From contig CANRQH010000002.1 of the NCBI GenBank assembly GCA_947632745.1, forward strand, positions 1 to 36,427: 36,427 bases of DNA, written 5' to 3'. This DNA comes from an uncultured Clostridia bacterium (lineage in GTDB: Bacteria; Bacillota; Clostridia; TANB77; CAG-508). The notes below the pieces were generated by a model that saw only the letters and a list, made by a program, of their open reading frames with translations, did no database searches and was not told the origin of the DNA. The stretch's first letter is position 1, and every line of letters starts with the position of its first letter. Below, piece after piece: positions 1 to 8,678 of the stretch. The position numbers and the translations under genes were made by a program.

Positions 1-69
1 ATTTACCTTTTGAACAATAGGCATAACTTTTTTTACTTCTTTTTCACTGTATGATTTAAATAATTTCAT
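1..69 (-). CDS. secA: SecA N-terminus (partial, runs off window)
   Basis: Only the first 23 residues are in the window (MKLFKSYSEKEVKKVMPIVQ, then KVN). They resemble the SecA N-terminus, where a short amphipathic segment is followed by S-Y-S-E-[KR]-E-[LV]-K-x-[IV]-x-P-I-V. SecA is the ATPase motor that pushes preproteins through SecYEG at the membrane. ATG is at 69-67, with a GAAAGGA ribosome-binding site about a dozen bases upstream. The call rests on this N-terminal pattern alone, because the DEAD motor lies outside the window. Confidence 0.65.
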   Translation of the reverse strand, partial: MKLFKSYSEKEVKKVMPIVQKVN

Positions 70-264
70 AGTTAATTAACATTCCTTTCTAATTTAAGGC
101 AGAAACTAGATGAAAATTTTTCAATCTTTTTATATTCTTAAACCTTATTTATGTATTATACCTGTTTAATATATCACTAAAATGAATTTTTATCAAGTTT
201 TTTTGTAATATTCTTTAAATTTTAAGAATAAATTTAGTAAAAAGTAATAATTTTTGGAAGTGAG

Positions 265-840
265 TTGAGATTTATGTTTTTGTATAATATAAAATTAAAT
301 GGAAAAAGAATTGTTAAATTTATGTTTATTGTAATGCTTATTGTTATTTTAATTATTTTTTCTATTGGGGTTTACAATATATTTTTTAAACAAGAAAAAG
401 AAACTAATGATGATACAGTAACTTTAACTGATACAATAAAATCAGATGAGATTTATGAAATCACACCTGAAATTTATACTACTGTTTTAGATACAGTTAC
501 AAATAACCTTGATGCTTATGTTGGTTGCAATATTCACTTTACAGGCTATGTTTATCGTTTAATTGACTTTGATGACAATCAATTTGTACTTGCAAGAGAT
601 ATGTTATTAAACGAAAATACAAAGCAAAGTTTAGTTGTAGGATTTTTGTGTACTTATGACAAAGCATATGAATTTCCAGATGATACGTGGGTTGATATAA
701 CAGGCACAATTGTAAAAGGTGACTATTATGGAGAAATTGCTGAAGTAAAAGTTACAGATATTTTTGAGTGTCAAGAACCTGCAAACAAATATGTTCCTAT
801 GCCTGATGACACTTATATTCCAACAGCTAATATGTTTTAA
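265..840 (+). CDS. Membrane-anchored protein with DUF1980/YcgQ-like C-terminal domain
   Basis: A 191-aa protein with one hydrophobic segment at about residues 17-41, an acidic linker, and a soluble domain from about residue 78. That domain (YVGCNIHFTGYVYR, then NQFVLARD, VVGFLC, DDTWVDITGTI, G-E-I-A-E-V-K-V) follows the C-terminal domain of the TIGR03943/DUF1980 (YcgQ) family, whose usual form has several N-terminal membrane helices and sits beside a permease (YcgR). Here the domain stands alone behind one anchor and no permease gene is adjacent. The start is uncertain: TTG 265 has GGAAG four bases upstream, and ATG 274 is an in-frame alternative. Molecular function is unknown; an OB-like fold is my inference. 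Confidence 0.7.
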   Translation: MRFMFLYNIKLNGKRIVKFMFIVMLIVILIIFSIGVYNIFFKQEKETNDDTVTLTDTIKSDEIYEITPEIYTTVLDTVTNNLDAYVGCNIHFTGYVYRLIDFDDNQFVLARDMLLNENTKQSLVVGFLCTYDKAYEFPDDTWVDITGTIVKGDYYGEIAEVKVTDIFECQEPANKYVPMPDDTYIPTANMF

Positions 841-873
841 TGATGCTTTTGGGGACGGATACAAAAAGCATCA
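841..873. terminator. Hairpin between convergent genes
   Basis: Arms TGATGCTTTT (841-850) and AAAAGCATCA (864-873) pair perfectly. The hairpin follows the stop of the upstream plus-strand gene and contains the stop of the minus-strand coiled-coil gene, so it may end transcription in both directions. U-tracts are weak. The same TGATGCTTT arm occurs in the hairpin at 1265-1296. Confidence 0.5.
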
Positions 874-1119
874 TTCTTCCATTTGTCTATTCATTTTTTC
901 AAGAGAAATAAAAGTGTTTTGGAAGATTTCTGCAATATCTTTTGCTTGTTCATCTAAGGCTTTCTTTAAATCTTCATGAGTTGTATATTTCTTTAAGTCT
1001 TCCTTAGTTGCAAATCGTTTTAAATCTTCTTTGGTTGCCATTTTAGTAGCCATTTCGTTAACCTTATCTGATAGTTTAAATAATTCAGTTAAAATTAATT
1101 CTTCCATATTTTTTGTCAT
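871..1119 (-). CDS. Small coiled-coil protein with repeated ATKEDLK heptads
   Basis: An 82-aa hydrophilic, strongly helical protein. Three near-copies of a nine-residue unit (ATKEDLKRF, ATKEDLKKY, TTHEDLKKA) lie at about residues 29-55, in a heptad pattern predicting a coiled coil. It has no signal peptide or membrane segment. A good AGGAG site precedes ATG 1119-1117. Short proteins of this look are common in Clostridia and phages, often next to their own promoter, and have no assigned function. Hairpins sharing TGATGCTTT arms flank the gene on both sides, so it may be an independent cassette. Confidence 0.7.
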   Translation of the reverse strand: MTKNMEELILTELFKLSDKVNEMATKMATKEDLKRFATKEDLKKYTTHEDLKKALDEQAKDIAEIFQNTFISLEKMNRQMEE

Positions 1120-1250
1120 AATGAATCTAAACTCCTTTCTTTAAAATTTTTTTGATTTAAACGAAAATTAAAAATAAAAATAAAAATAAATATGAATATG
1201 AATATATAATATGAAATAATTATACTTTGCATTTTTCCAAATGTCAATAT

Positions 1251-1296
1251 GAAAAATAAAAAATGTGATGCTTTTTTGCGTTCCTCAAAGCATCAC
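1251..1296 (-). terminator. Intrinsic terminator of ytvI
   Basis: Perfect 10-bp stem GTGATGCTTT (1265-1274) / AAAGCATCAC (1287-1296), followed on the minus strand by ATTTTTTATTTTT. The recoded stop codon of ytvI (1295-1293) falls in the stem base, which independently supports that reading frame. Confidence 0.8.
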
Positions 1297-2392
1297 TCAA
1301 TATTAAAAATAGTTTTTACTATTCCACCATCTAGAAATTTAGAAAATACATTTTTTAAAATTATTAGAATTATTGGACCAATAAACATCCCGTAATATTC
1401 CTATAAACTTAAAACCTGTATACATTGCAGCTATTGTAAATATAGGATGAATTCCTATGTTTCCGACTAACTATTTTTGGCTCTAAAAATTGTCTAACTA
1501 CTGACATTATTATCCAAAGTATTATTATTGAAATTGCTAATCTTATATCTCCATTTAAAGCTAATAATATACCCCATGGAATCATTACAGTTCCTGAACC
1601 AAGTATAGGAAGTGCATCTACAAACAATATGCCTATTGCAATAATTAAAGGAAATTTTACATTTAGTCCTGCAAAATACAGAATATAAAGTCCTATTAAA
1701 CAAATTACAAAAGATATTAAAATCAAAATTATTTGTGCTTTTAAATATCCACCTAATACTTTAATTAATTCTCTTATATGTTTTGTAAGTTCTTTCATCC
1801 ATTTGTCTGGTAAGTGGTGTTCTAGCTCGTCCAACATATAAATTTTGTCTGTACATATAAAATATAAAGCTAAAATTGTAATTGCAAAATAAATTCCTAT
1901 AGTTGGGATTGAAGTTAGTCCACTTACAAATTTAGTAAGTAAGCTTTGCAAATAATTTGAACCTTTTTCAAGCAAAGTAATGCTACTGTTTTCTATAATA
2001 TTTAACAGTTCTTGTGGGATTTTTAATTTTATAAAATCAAATCCTCCTAAAATGTTTTGGATTAAGTTATATGTTTTTGAATAATAGTCATTAAATGTAG
2101 AAAGTAAATTAGTAGATTCTGAAACAAGTGTCGCTATTCCCCATGCTAATAGTCCTATAATTATTCCAAATGTTAAAATAAAAACTATTATAGAACTTAC
2201 TCTTCTTGTAAATCCAAATTTTTTCATTATTTTTCTTATTAAAGGTTCTATAATTAAAGATATTATAAATGCTATTAAAAATGGTAAATAAAATATAGCT
2301 ATTTTAAAAGAAGCAATAGTTATTCCTATTGCTAAAATAGCTAAAAATATTCGTTTACACACACTTGTCCAATATGTAAATTCTTTTGACAT
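1293..2392 (-). CDS. ytvI: YtvI/AI-2E family sporulation membrane protein (two CGG +1 shifts)
   Basis: Integral membrane protein of the AI-2E exporter family. The sporulation member YtvI is widespread in spore formers. The N-terminal part has paired hydrophobic helices (about residues 12-43 and 63-90) and the C-terminal half has several more. The zero frame runs 309 codons to RQFLEPKIVS and then hits CGG. Skipping one base gives GNIGIHPIFTIAAMYTGFKF, then GIL. A second CGG needs another skip and gives GMFIGPIILIIL and a stop at 1295-1293. Both stretches are the conserved C-terminal signature of the family (LEP..., G..HP, G.MG.I.GPI). Reconstructed length is about 365 aa, normal for the family. 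Unshifted, the protein would lose its last helix. Start is ATG 2392-2390. Confidence 0.85.
1390..1392 (-). other. CGG +1 recoding site, ytvI second site
   Basis: Reads TTA CGG G in the frame set by the first shift. Dropping the C gives GGG ATG TTT ATT GGT, that is GMFIG, the expected family motif. The only site of the twelve with GGG as the new codon. Confidence 0.8.
1463..1465 (-). other. CGG +1 recoding site, ytvI first site
   Basis: Reads AGT CGG A. Dropping the C gives GGA AAC ATA GGA, continuing PKIVS with GNIG. Confidence 0.82.
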
Positions 2393-2464
2393 TAAATTTT
2401 CTCCTTTTGCTTTATTATATGCTAAAGAAATGTCATTTATACCTATTACAATTACAATATTTCA

Positions 2465-2658
2465 GCCTCTGTCTTTGAAATAATAACTTTTTTTATAAAG
2501 AAACTTTGTCCTTTGCTTTTTTGCAGAAATTTTAATCTTTTATTTGGCACCCTTCCACGGCAAGCGTGAACTCTTTCCAAATAAAAGAAAAAAATTTCTA
2601 GCTACAAAAGCACTCCCGCGTTCTTTATAAAAAAAGTTATTATTTCAAAGACAAAGGC
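2465..2658. repeat. Nested palindromic repeat element, copy 1
   Basis: A 194-bp element between ytvI and spoIIP. The outer arms (2465-2502 and 2621-2658, 38 nt) are inverted repeats with one mismatch. Inside are a second imperfect stem (about 2526-2547 with 2578-2599) and an apical CACG...CGTG stem. Interior segments such as GGAAAGAGTTCACG, CCGTGGAAGGGTGCC and TAGCTAGAAATTT (on the minus strand) recur in the element at 12116-12303, but the outer arms differ between copies. It has no ORF. It could be a MITE-like hairpin element or a structured RNA. Confidence 0.85.
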
Positions 2659-2666
2659 TATAAACT

Positions 2667-3810
2667 TTAATTATTTAATGCCTCTTTAAATACATTTGCT
2701 AAATATTTCATACTCACTAAAGTTTGATCTAAAGTATTACCAGTTGCTCCTACTTCTATAATACATGCTGCTTTTCCAAGATGTTGGTTATATCTTGAAT
2801 TTCTTAAAATTAATGGTTTAAAAAGTCCCGGATAAAGCTCATTTGCCTTTTTTTGTATTTTCATTGCAAATTTTAAATTTGAGTTCCAATTTGGATGTGA
2901 TAAACCTCCCCCGTCTGTTCCCATTACAAACATAACTTGAGCAGCTATATCATCTCCTATTTTAACTATTGGTGCATAATTGCTATTACTTCCTATTGCA
3001 TCTCTATGTAAATCTATTATTATATCTGACGAAAAATCTTGTAATACATTTTGAACAGTTGAAAGTGACCTATTATATGAACCAGTATAAGCAGGATAAT
3101 CGTGATAAGATGTATTATGTTTTACATTAAATCCAAAGTTTGTTAAATTATTGGCAAGCTCATCTCCTACTCTTGAAACTGAATAATTTAAATCTGTTGT
3201 TCTATAATTTCCGAGTAGGAGTATATGTATATTTTTCACTTTGAGTATAACTTTCACAAGTATGTGTGTGAAATATGATTACATTTCTATTATCTATTTG
3301 TAGGCTATCTGAATTTAACATATCATCTGTTAATTCATATGATGTTTCATTTTTTATTTTAACACCATTATATTCTTTATTGTAGTTTTCAGGTAAAGGA
3401 TTTTGGGTTATAACTTCAGTATTAGAAGGATTTATTTCTTCATTTACAGGTTGAACTATGTTTTCTTCTATATTATCATCTTGTCCTACTTCTATCTCTA
3501 ATTCTTTTACATTAAATATGTTTGAACCTACTTTTAATATATTTTTTAATGATAAATCTGTTTCACTTTCCTCTACCTCTTCTGTTTGTTCTTCTTTTGT
3601 AACATTTGCCTTAGATATATTTTTTATAATATTGCTCTCATTATTTATTCCTGCTATTAAAAATTCATTTGAACTTGTAACAGCTGATATATCGATATTC
3701 TTTTTTATTGAAACATTTTTTAAAATAAATCTGCTTAAAAGATATATTATAATTAATACAAAAAATATTTTAAATATATCTCTTAATCTAATTATTGTAA
3801 CATTGAACAT
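2667..3810 (-). CDS. spoIIP: Stage II sporulation protein P, peptidoglycan amidase/endopeptidase (CGG +1 shift)
   Basis: SpoIIP works with SpoIID and SpoIIM in the membrane complex that thins septal peptidoglycan and drives engulfment of the forespore. The protein has an N-terminal membrane anchor (about residues 12-31), an acidic linker, and the catalytic domain. Visible motifs are VIIFHTHTCESY (zinc-ligand H and E), IIIDLHRDA, VMFVMGTDGGG and ACIIEVGATGNT. The zero frame ends TYTPTRKL-stop. Dropping the C of CGG gives TYTPTGNYRTTDLNYSVSRV and restores a continuous 380-aa protein. The shift lies within the catalytic domain, so no truncated form would be active. Start is ATG 3810-3808. It is transcribed away from the recJ-relA operon. 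Confidence 0.9.
3211..3213 (-). other. CGG +1 recoding site, spoIIP
   Basis: Reads ACT CGG A. The zero frame stops after two more codons (AAA TTA TAG). Dropping the C gives GGA AAT TAT AGA, continuing YTPT with GNYR. Confidence 0.85.
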
Positions 3811-3873
3811 ATATCTTACTCCCTATCTTTAGATATATATTCAATACAGTAAACATTTATGCTTTTTTATTAT

Positions 3874-3910
3874 ACTAAAAATAGACCACTAGTAACATAA
3901 ATTACTAGTG
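3874..3910 (-). terminator. Intrinsic terminator of the recJ-relA-MBL operon
   Basis: Stem CACTAGTAA (3887-3895) / TTACTAGTG (3902-3910), followed on the minus strand by GTCTATTTTTAG. It lies just after the recoded stop of the MBL hydrolase and inside the longer unshifted frame, which argues against that frame. Confidence 0.75.
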
Positions 3911-3934
3911 ACCTTTTACAATTAATTTTCAATC

Positions 3935-4586
3935 CTATATCTTTCGAGGTTTTAATTCCAAATAAATTGGTTTTTCGTTTCCTATCATTGTAGATTTTCC
4001 GATGTCCTGGATATACTATAGTGTCTTCTGGTAAAACCATTAATTTATTAGTAATAGAATCAATTATTTGAGTAAAACTTGAGGTTGGTAAATCTGTTCT
4101 TCCCCATGTTCCTCTAAATAATGTATCACCTGAAAATAAAAGTTTTTCACTTTCTAAGTATAATGATACTCCTCCTTTTGTATGACCTGGTGTATGTATT
4201 ACTTTAAATTCCATTTCTCCTAAATGTATTAAATCTCCGTCATTTAATCTTGAATCCGCTTCTAGCTCTATATTAGGAATAGCATCTATAATTTGAGTTA
4301 AATTAGTATTTGGATCATTTAGCCCATCTGCATCATCTCTGTGAATTAGTACTTTACCTCCTAACTTTTCTTTTAGCTCCGGAACACCTGCAATATGGTC
4401 TCCATGGCAATGTGTCAAAAAAATATATTTTAATTTTCCCCCTAGTATATTAATCATCTCTACAATTTTGTCTACTTCACCTGCAGGGTCAACTACCATT
4501 GTTTCTTTTGAATCTTGATCAAAAACAATATAACAATTTGTATCATCTCCTACAAAAGTGTTTATCTTTAATCTTTTTAGTATCAT
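3935..4586 (-). CDS. MBL-fold hydrolase, glyoxalase II-like (CGG +1 shift)
   Basis: A 216-aa metallo-beta-lactamase-fold protein of the hydroxyacylglutathione-hydrolase-like group found after relA in many Firmicutes. It shows the metal-binding THCHGDH (about residues 58-64), HTPGHTKGG, SGDTLF and the final YPGHG histidine. The zero frame reads YPGHRKIYNDRKRK and runs through a terminator. Dropping the C of CGG gives YPGHGKSTMIGNEKP and a stop at 3937-3935, matching the family pattern PGHGxxTTIGxEK. Here a frame change rescues a known C-terminus even though the zero frame has no early stop. The gene starts two bases after relA ends, so the two are probably cotranscribed. Substrate unknown. Confidence 0.87.
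3999..4001 (-). other. CGG +1 recoding site, MBL hydrolase
   Basis: Reads CAT CGG A. Dropping the C gives GGA AAA TCT ACA ATG ATA GGA, that is GKSTMIG after PGH. No early stop marks this site; only the family motif reveals it. Confidence 0.85.
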
Positions 4587-4588
4587 TA

Positions 4589-6791
4589 TTAAACCTTCTT
4601 TCTCTTTACTTCGTATACACTATCAATCTTTCGTACAGCTTTAAGAATATCATTTAATTCATCTAAATTTTTTGTCTCTAAAGTTATTTCAATTACAGCC
4701 ATTCTATCTTTTCCAGTTCTTGTATTTACAGCTATAATATTTGCTTTAGTAGTAGCAATTGTTTTTGTTATATCTGCAAGTAAACCAATTCTGTCATTTG
4801 CGTAAATTTCAATATCAACATTATATTGAGCTTGTTTTTGCTCTGCCCAATAAACTTCAATAATTCTGTTTTCTTCTTTCAAAAGTTCTTCAACATTTAC
4901 ACAATCTTTTCTATGAACAGAAACACCACGTCCTTTAGTAATATAACCTATAATTTCATCACCAGGCAATGGATTACAACACTTAGAAAGCTTAACTAAA
5001 CAATTATCTATACCTTTTACAATAATACCATTACTTGCTTTATATCTTTTCTTTTCTTCTTTTAATTTAGCAATTTGTTCAAGTTTTTCTTCTATTTCAT
5101 CTTCTTTATGGTCTTTTCTATATTCAATAAGCATACGAGCAATAATCTTTGTTGGGCTGTTACTTCCAAAGCCAACTGCTGCATACATTTCTTCTAAATC
5201 TTTATATTTGTATCTATTTAGCATTGCATTTATATAATCTGTTTTAAAAACTTTTTCATATGAAAGTCCTAATCTTTTTAGTTCTTTTTCAATTAGTTCT
5301 TTACCTTTTTCAATATTCTCAGACCTTTTTTCTTTTTTAAACCAGCTATTTATTTTAGTTTTTGCAGATGTACTTTTTATAAATTTAAGCCAATCTAAAC
5401 TTGGACCTTTTGAATTATCTGAAGTTATAATTTCTACTATATCCCCACTTTTAAGTTCAGTAATTATTGGTACCATTTTACTATTTATTTTTGCACCAAC
5501 CATATGGTTTCCAATTTCTGCATGAATTGAATATGCAAAATCTATTGGTGTAGCACCTTTTGGTAAAACTTTTATTAATCCTTTTGGAGTAAATACATAT
5601 ACTTCATCTTCAAATAACTCTGTTTTTAGATTTTCTAAAAACTGTTCAGGATCTTCTAAATCTTTTTGCCATTCCAAAGCTTCTCTAAGCCATGCAAGTT
5701 TATCATCTGTAACTATTACATTTTGTTTCCCTCTGCCTAAAAAGTTTGCTTCTTTGTATGCCCAATGTGCAGCTATACCATATTCTGCTATTCTATGCAT
5801 ATCCCATGTTCTTATTTGAACTTCAAAAGGAACACCTTTTTCTCCAAGTAAAGTTGTATGTATTGATTGGTACATATTTGGTTTTGGAACGGCTATATAA
5901 TCTTTAAATCTTCCTGGCATTGGACTATACATTTCATGTACAACACCTAATGCAGCATAACAATCTTTTACTGAATTTACTATAATTCTCATAGCAAAAA
6001 GGTCATATATTTGGTCTAAAGTACAATTATCCCTTTTCATCTTTCTATAAATTGAATATAAGTGTTTAGCACGACCTGTTACTTCTGCATCAATTCTTTG
6101 TTTTTTTAGTTGTACTCTAATATCCTCCATAATTTTTTGTATAAATTTTAAACGTTCATCTTTCTTCTTGTTTATACCTTCTACTAATTCATGGTATTCA
6201 TCAGGATATAAATATTTAAATCCTAAATCTTCTAACTCTGCTTTTATAGCATATAAACCTAATCTATTTGCAAGAGGCGCATATAATTCAAGAGTTTCTT
6301 TTGCATTTGCAATTTGTCTATCTCTATTTATATATTTTAAAGTCCTCATATTATGAAGTCTATCTGCAAGTTTAATTAAAATAACTCTAATATCTTTTCC
6401 CATAGCTAAAAACATTCTTCTATAGTTTTCAACCTGAGTTTCTTCAACACTTCCAAATTGAATAGTACTTAATTTTGTAACCCCTTTAACCATTCCAGCA
6501 ATTTCTGTTCCAAAAAGCTCTACTAAATCTTCATTGGTTATATCTGTATCTTCTACAACATCATGCAATAAAGCAGCACATATAGTTGCATCATCTAATC
6601 CAATAGATGCTAAAATATATGCAACATTTAAAGGGTGAATTATATAAGGTTCACCGAGAGCTTCTTTTTTGACCTTCATGTTTACTATTTGCTAAATTAT
6701 ATGCTTTCATTATTAGCTTTGTATCTGCTTTTTTGGTTGTTTCTTTTTTCTTTGTTATTACATCATAAATTGTGATTTCTGGCTCTTCCAT
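4589..6791 (-). CDS. relA: Bifunctional (p)ppGpp synthetase/hydrolase RelA/SpoT (CGG +1 shift)
   Basis: Makes and degrades the alarmone (p)ppGpp in the stringent response. The true start is ATG 6791-6789 behind AGGAGTGG: 45 codons (MEEPEITIYDVITKKK..., ending HEGQKRSS), then CGG followed directly by TGA. Dropping the C gives GEPYIIHPLNVA, the conserved start of the HD hydrolase domain. Further on are HDVVEDT (HD motif), RLHNMRTL, the synthetase domain with FAMRIIV and YQSIHTTL, the TGS domain (VYVFTPKG), and a C-terminal ACT domain. Total 733 aa, typical for Firmicute Rel. It lies 31 bp after recJ and 2 bp before the MBL gene. Without recoding only a 46-aa peptide would be made from the good start. 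Confidence 0.93.
6654..6656 (-). other. CGG +1 recoding site, relA
   Basis: Reads TCT CGG TGA, with an immediate zero-frame stop. Dropping the C gives GGT GAA CCT TAT, that is GEPY of the HD domain. Confidence 0.88.
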
Positions 6792-6822
6792 AGTCAAAAT
6801 CCACTCCTTTCTTCTTTGATAT

Positions 6823-8521
6823 TTATATTGATTTCATAATATCTTTTATATTAATTTGAATTGAATCCACACCATTAAATGTATTAATCTCTAAATTACC
6901 TGCAATATCTACTTTATCTCCTATTTTATACTCATCAGATAAATGTCCTAAATTAAATCCTATTGCATCAACAAAATTATTTTTGTTACTTTTTAAAGCA
7001 AGTTTTAGATGTTTTCCCTCTGTTAAACTTCTTATAGAATCAATTTTCAAATTTTTAAATGCAAATATTGGCGTTTTGTTTCCTTCACCAAAAGGCTCTA
7101 ATAAAGATAAACTTTTTACCACTTCTTTATCTATATCATCTATATTTATAATATCATCAATATTAAGTACTGGAGCTAAATCTGATATATTAGCTTCATT
7201 TACTATTTTAAAAAACTTTTCTTTAAATTTTTCAAAATTGTCTTTTTCAACACTTAAACCTACTGCCATGCTATGTCCACCAAAACCTGCCAAAACATCT
7301 TGACATTTCATTAAAGCATCATGTAAATCAAATCCTTGTATACTTCTTCCAGACCCTTTTCCTAACTTACATTCTTCTTCAAAACAAAGCAAAATAGATG
7401 GTTTATAATACATTTCTGTTATTTTAGATGCAACGATTCCTATCACCCCAGTATGCCAATCATTTCCTCCGAAGAATAATTGCATTATCATTTTCTAGAT
7501 TATTTTCTATAATTTGATTGTTTGCTTGTTCAAATATTTTCTTTTCTTCAAGTTGTCTTTGATTATTATAATCTTTTAGCTCTTCTGCTAAATTTAAGGC
7601 GGTTTTTGAATCACTTGTAAGAAGCAAATCCAAAGCTTGATACGCATGACCCATTCTTCCACATGCATTAATCCTTGGAGCTACTCCAAAAGAAATTGAG
7701 GTAGAATCTATTTTTGAATAACCTATTTGATTTAAAATAGCTTTTAAGCCAATATTTTTTGTGCAGTTAACCAATTTTAAGCCAAGTTTTGTAATCACTC
7801 TATTTTCGTCTACTAATGGTACTATATCTGAAATAGTTCCTATTGAAACTATATCTAAATATTTTAAATATTCTTTTTCATCTAAACCAAGTTTTATGCT
7901 TATTGCTTGTATTAACTTAAACGCTACACCAACTCCTGCAAGCTCTCTAAATGGATAAACATTATCTTTTCTTTTACAATCAACAACAGCAAGAGCATTT
8001 GGTAATTCATCACTTGGCTCGTGATGGTCAGTCACTATTGTTTCAATACCAAATGTTTTAGCATATTCTACCTCTTCTACACTTGTTATTCCACAATCAA
8101 CCGTAATCATTAAAGAATAATTTTCTTTGGAAATTTCTTTAATGGCATCTTTATTTAATCCATAACCTTCTTTTAGTCTATTTGGAATATAATTTGATAC
8201 ATTTAATCCTCTATCTTTCAAAAAGCTTTTTAAAACTGTTATGCTTGTAATTCCATCTACATCATAATCTCCATAAATTATTACATTTTCTTTGTGTTTA
8301 ATTGCATTTATTATTCTATCTACTGCAATTTCCATATCTGGCATAGAAAATGGGGCATGAAAATTATGTCGGTTTGGTTTAAGGAAGACTTCAGCATTCT
8401 CTACAGTTATGTTTCTATTTGCTAAAATTTTTGCAAGTAAATCATTTATTTTAAATTTTTCTTTTATTTTAAGTGTTTCTTCTTCATTATTTTCTTCATA
8501 ATATTGCCAAATTTTTCTCAT
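6823..8521 (-). CDS. recJ: Single-stranded-DNA-specific exonuclease RecJ (CGG +1 shift)
   Basis: 5'-3' ssDNA exonuclease of recombination and repair. DHH-family motifs are in order: IIYGDYDVDGITS (motif I), VDCGI, VTDHHEPSDELP (DHH), then ARINACGRMGHA. The zero frame ends NAIILRRK-stop. Dropping the C of CGG gives NAIILGGNDWHTGVIGIVAS, the conserved DHHA1-domain motif, with GRSIQGFDLHDAL and GGHSMAVGL downstream. Reconstructed length is 565 aa, the short form. ATG 8521-8519 is preferred over the TTG one codon upstream because AAAGGA lies six bases before it. First gene of the recJ-relA-MBL operon. The split falls in the middle of the nuclease, so both halves are needed. Confidence 0.93.
7469..7471 (-). 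other. CGG +1 recoding site, recJ
   Basis: Reads CTT CGG A. The zero frame stops two codons later (AGG AAA TGA). Dropping the C gives GGA GGA AAT GAT TGG CAT, that is GGNDWH, an almost invariant RecJ motif. Confidence 0.9.
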
Positions 8522-8678
8522 CAAAAATCCTTTCTTAAATTATAAAAACTCTTGGATTTCATTTTACTACATTGGAAAAAAAATATCAATAACTTATTTA
8601 AAGTATTTAGCATAATATAATGTATATCTTGTGAGTTTTAGTAGATAATAACTATGTTTAAGAAAGGAGTTTATGAAA

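Noticed and set aside
2828..2830. Other CGG/CCG triplets in genes (for example here in spoIIP, 10586 in spoVB, 12962-12970, 14040-14052, 26251-26262, 35400)
   Set aside because: All span codon boundaries (such as TAC GGA, CCG GGA, GGC GGA) and are not in-frame CGG codons.
2667..3257. Treating the C-terminal half of SpoIIP (and likewise of RecJ, PurB, SpoVB, PBP and YlbJ) as separate genes
   Set aside because: The halves have no ribosome-binding site, overlap in the wrong frame and together make one normal family member. Each join is at a CGG codon.
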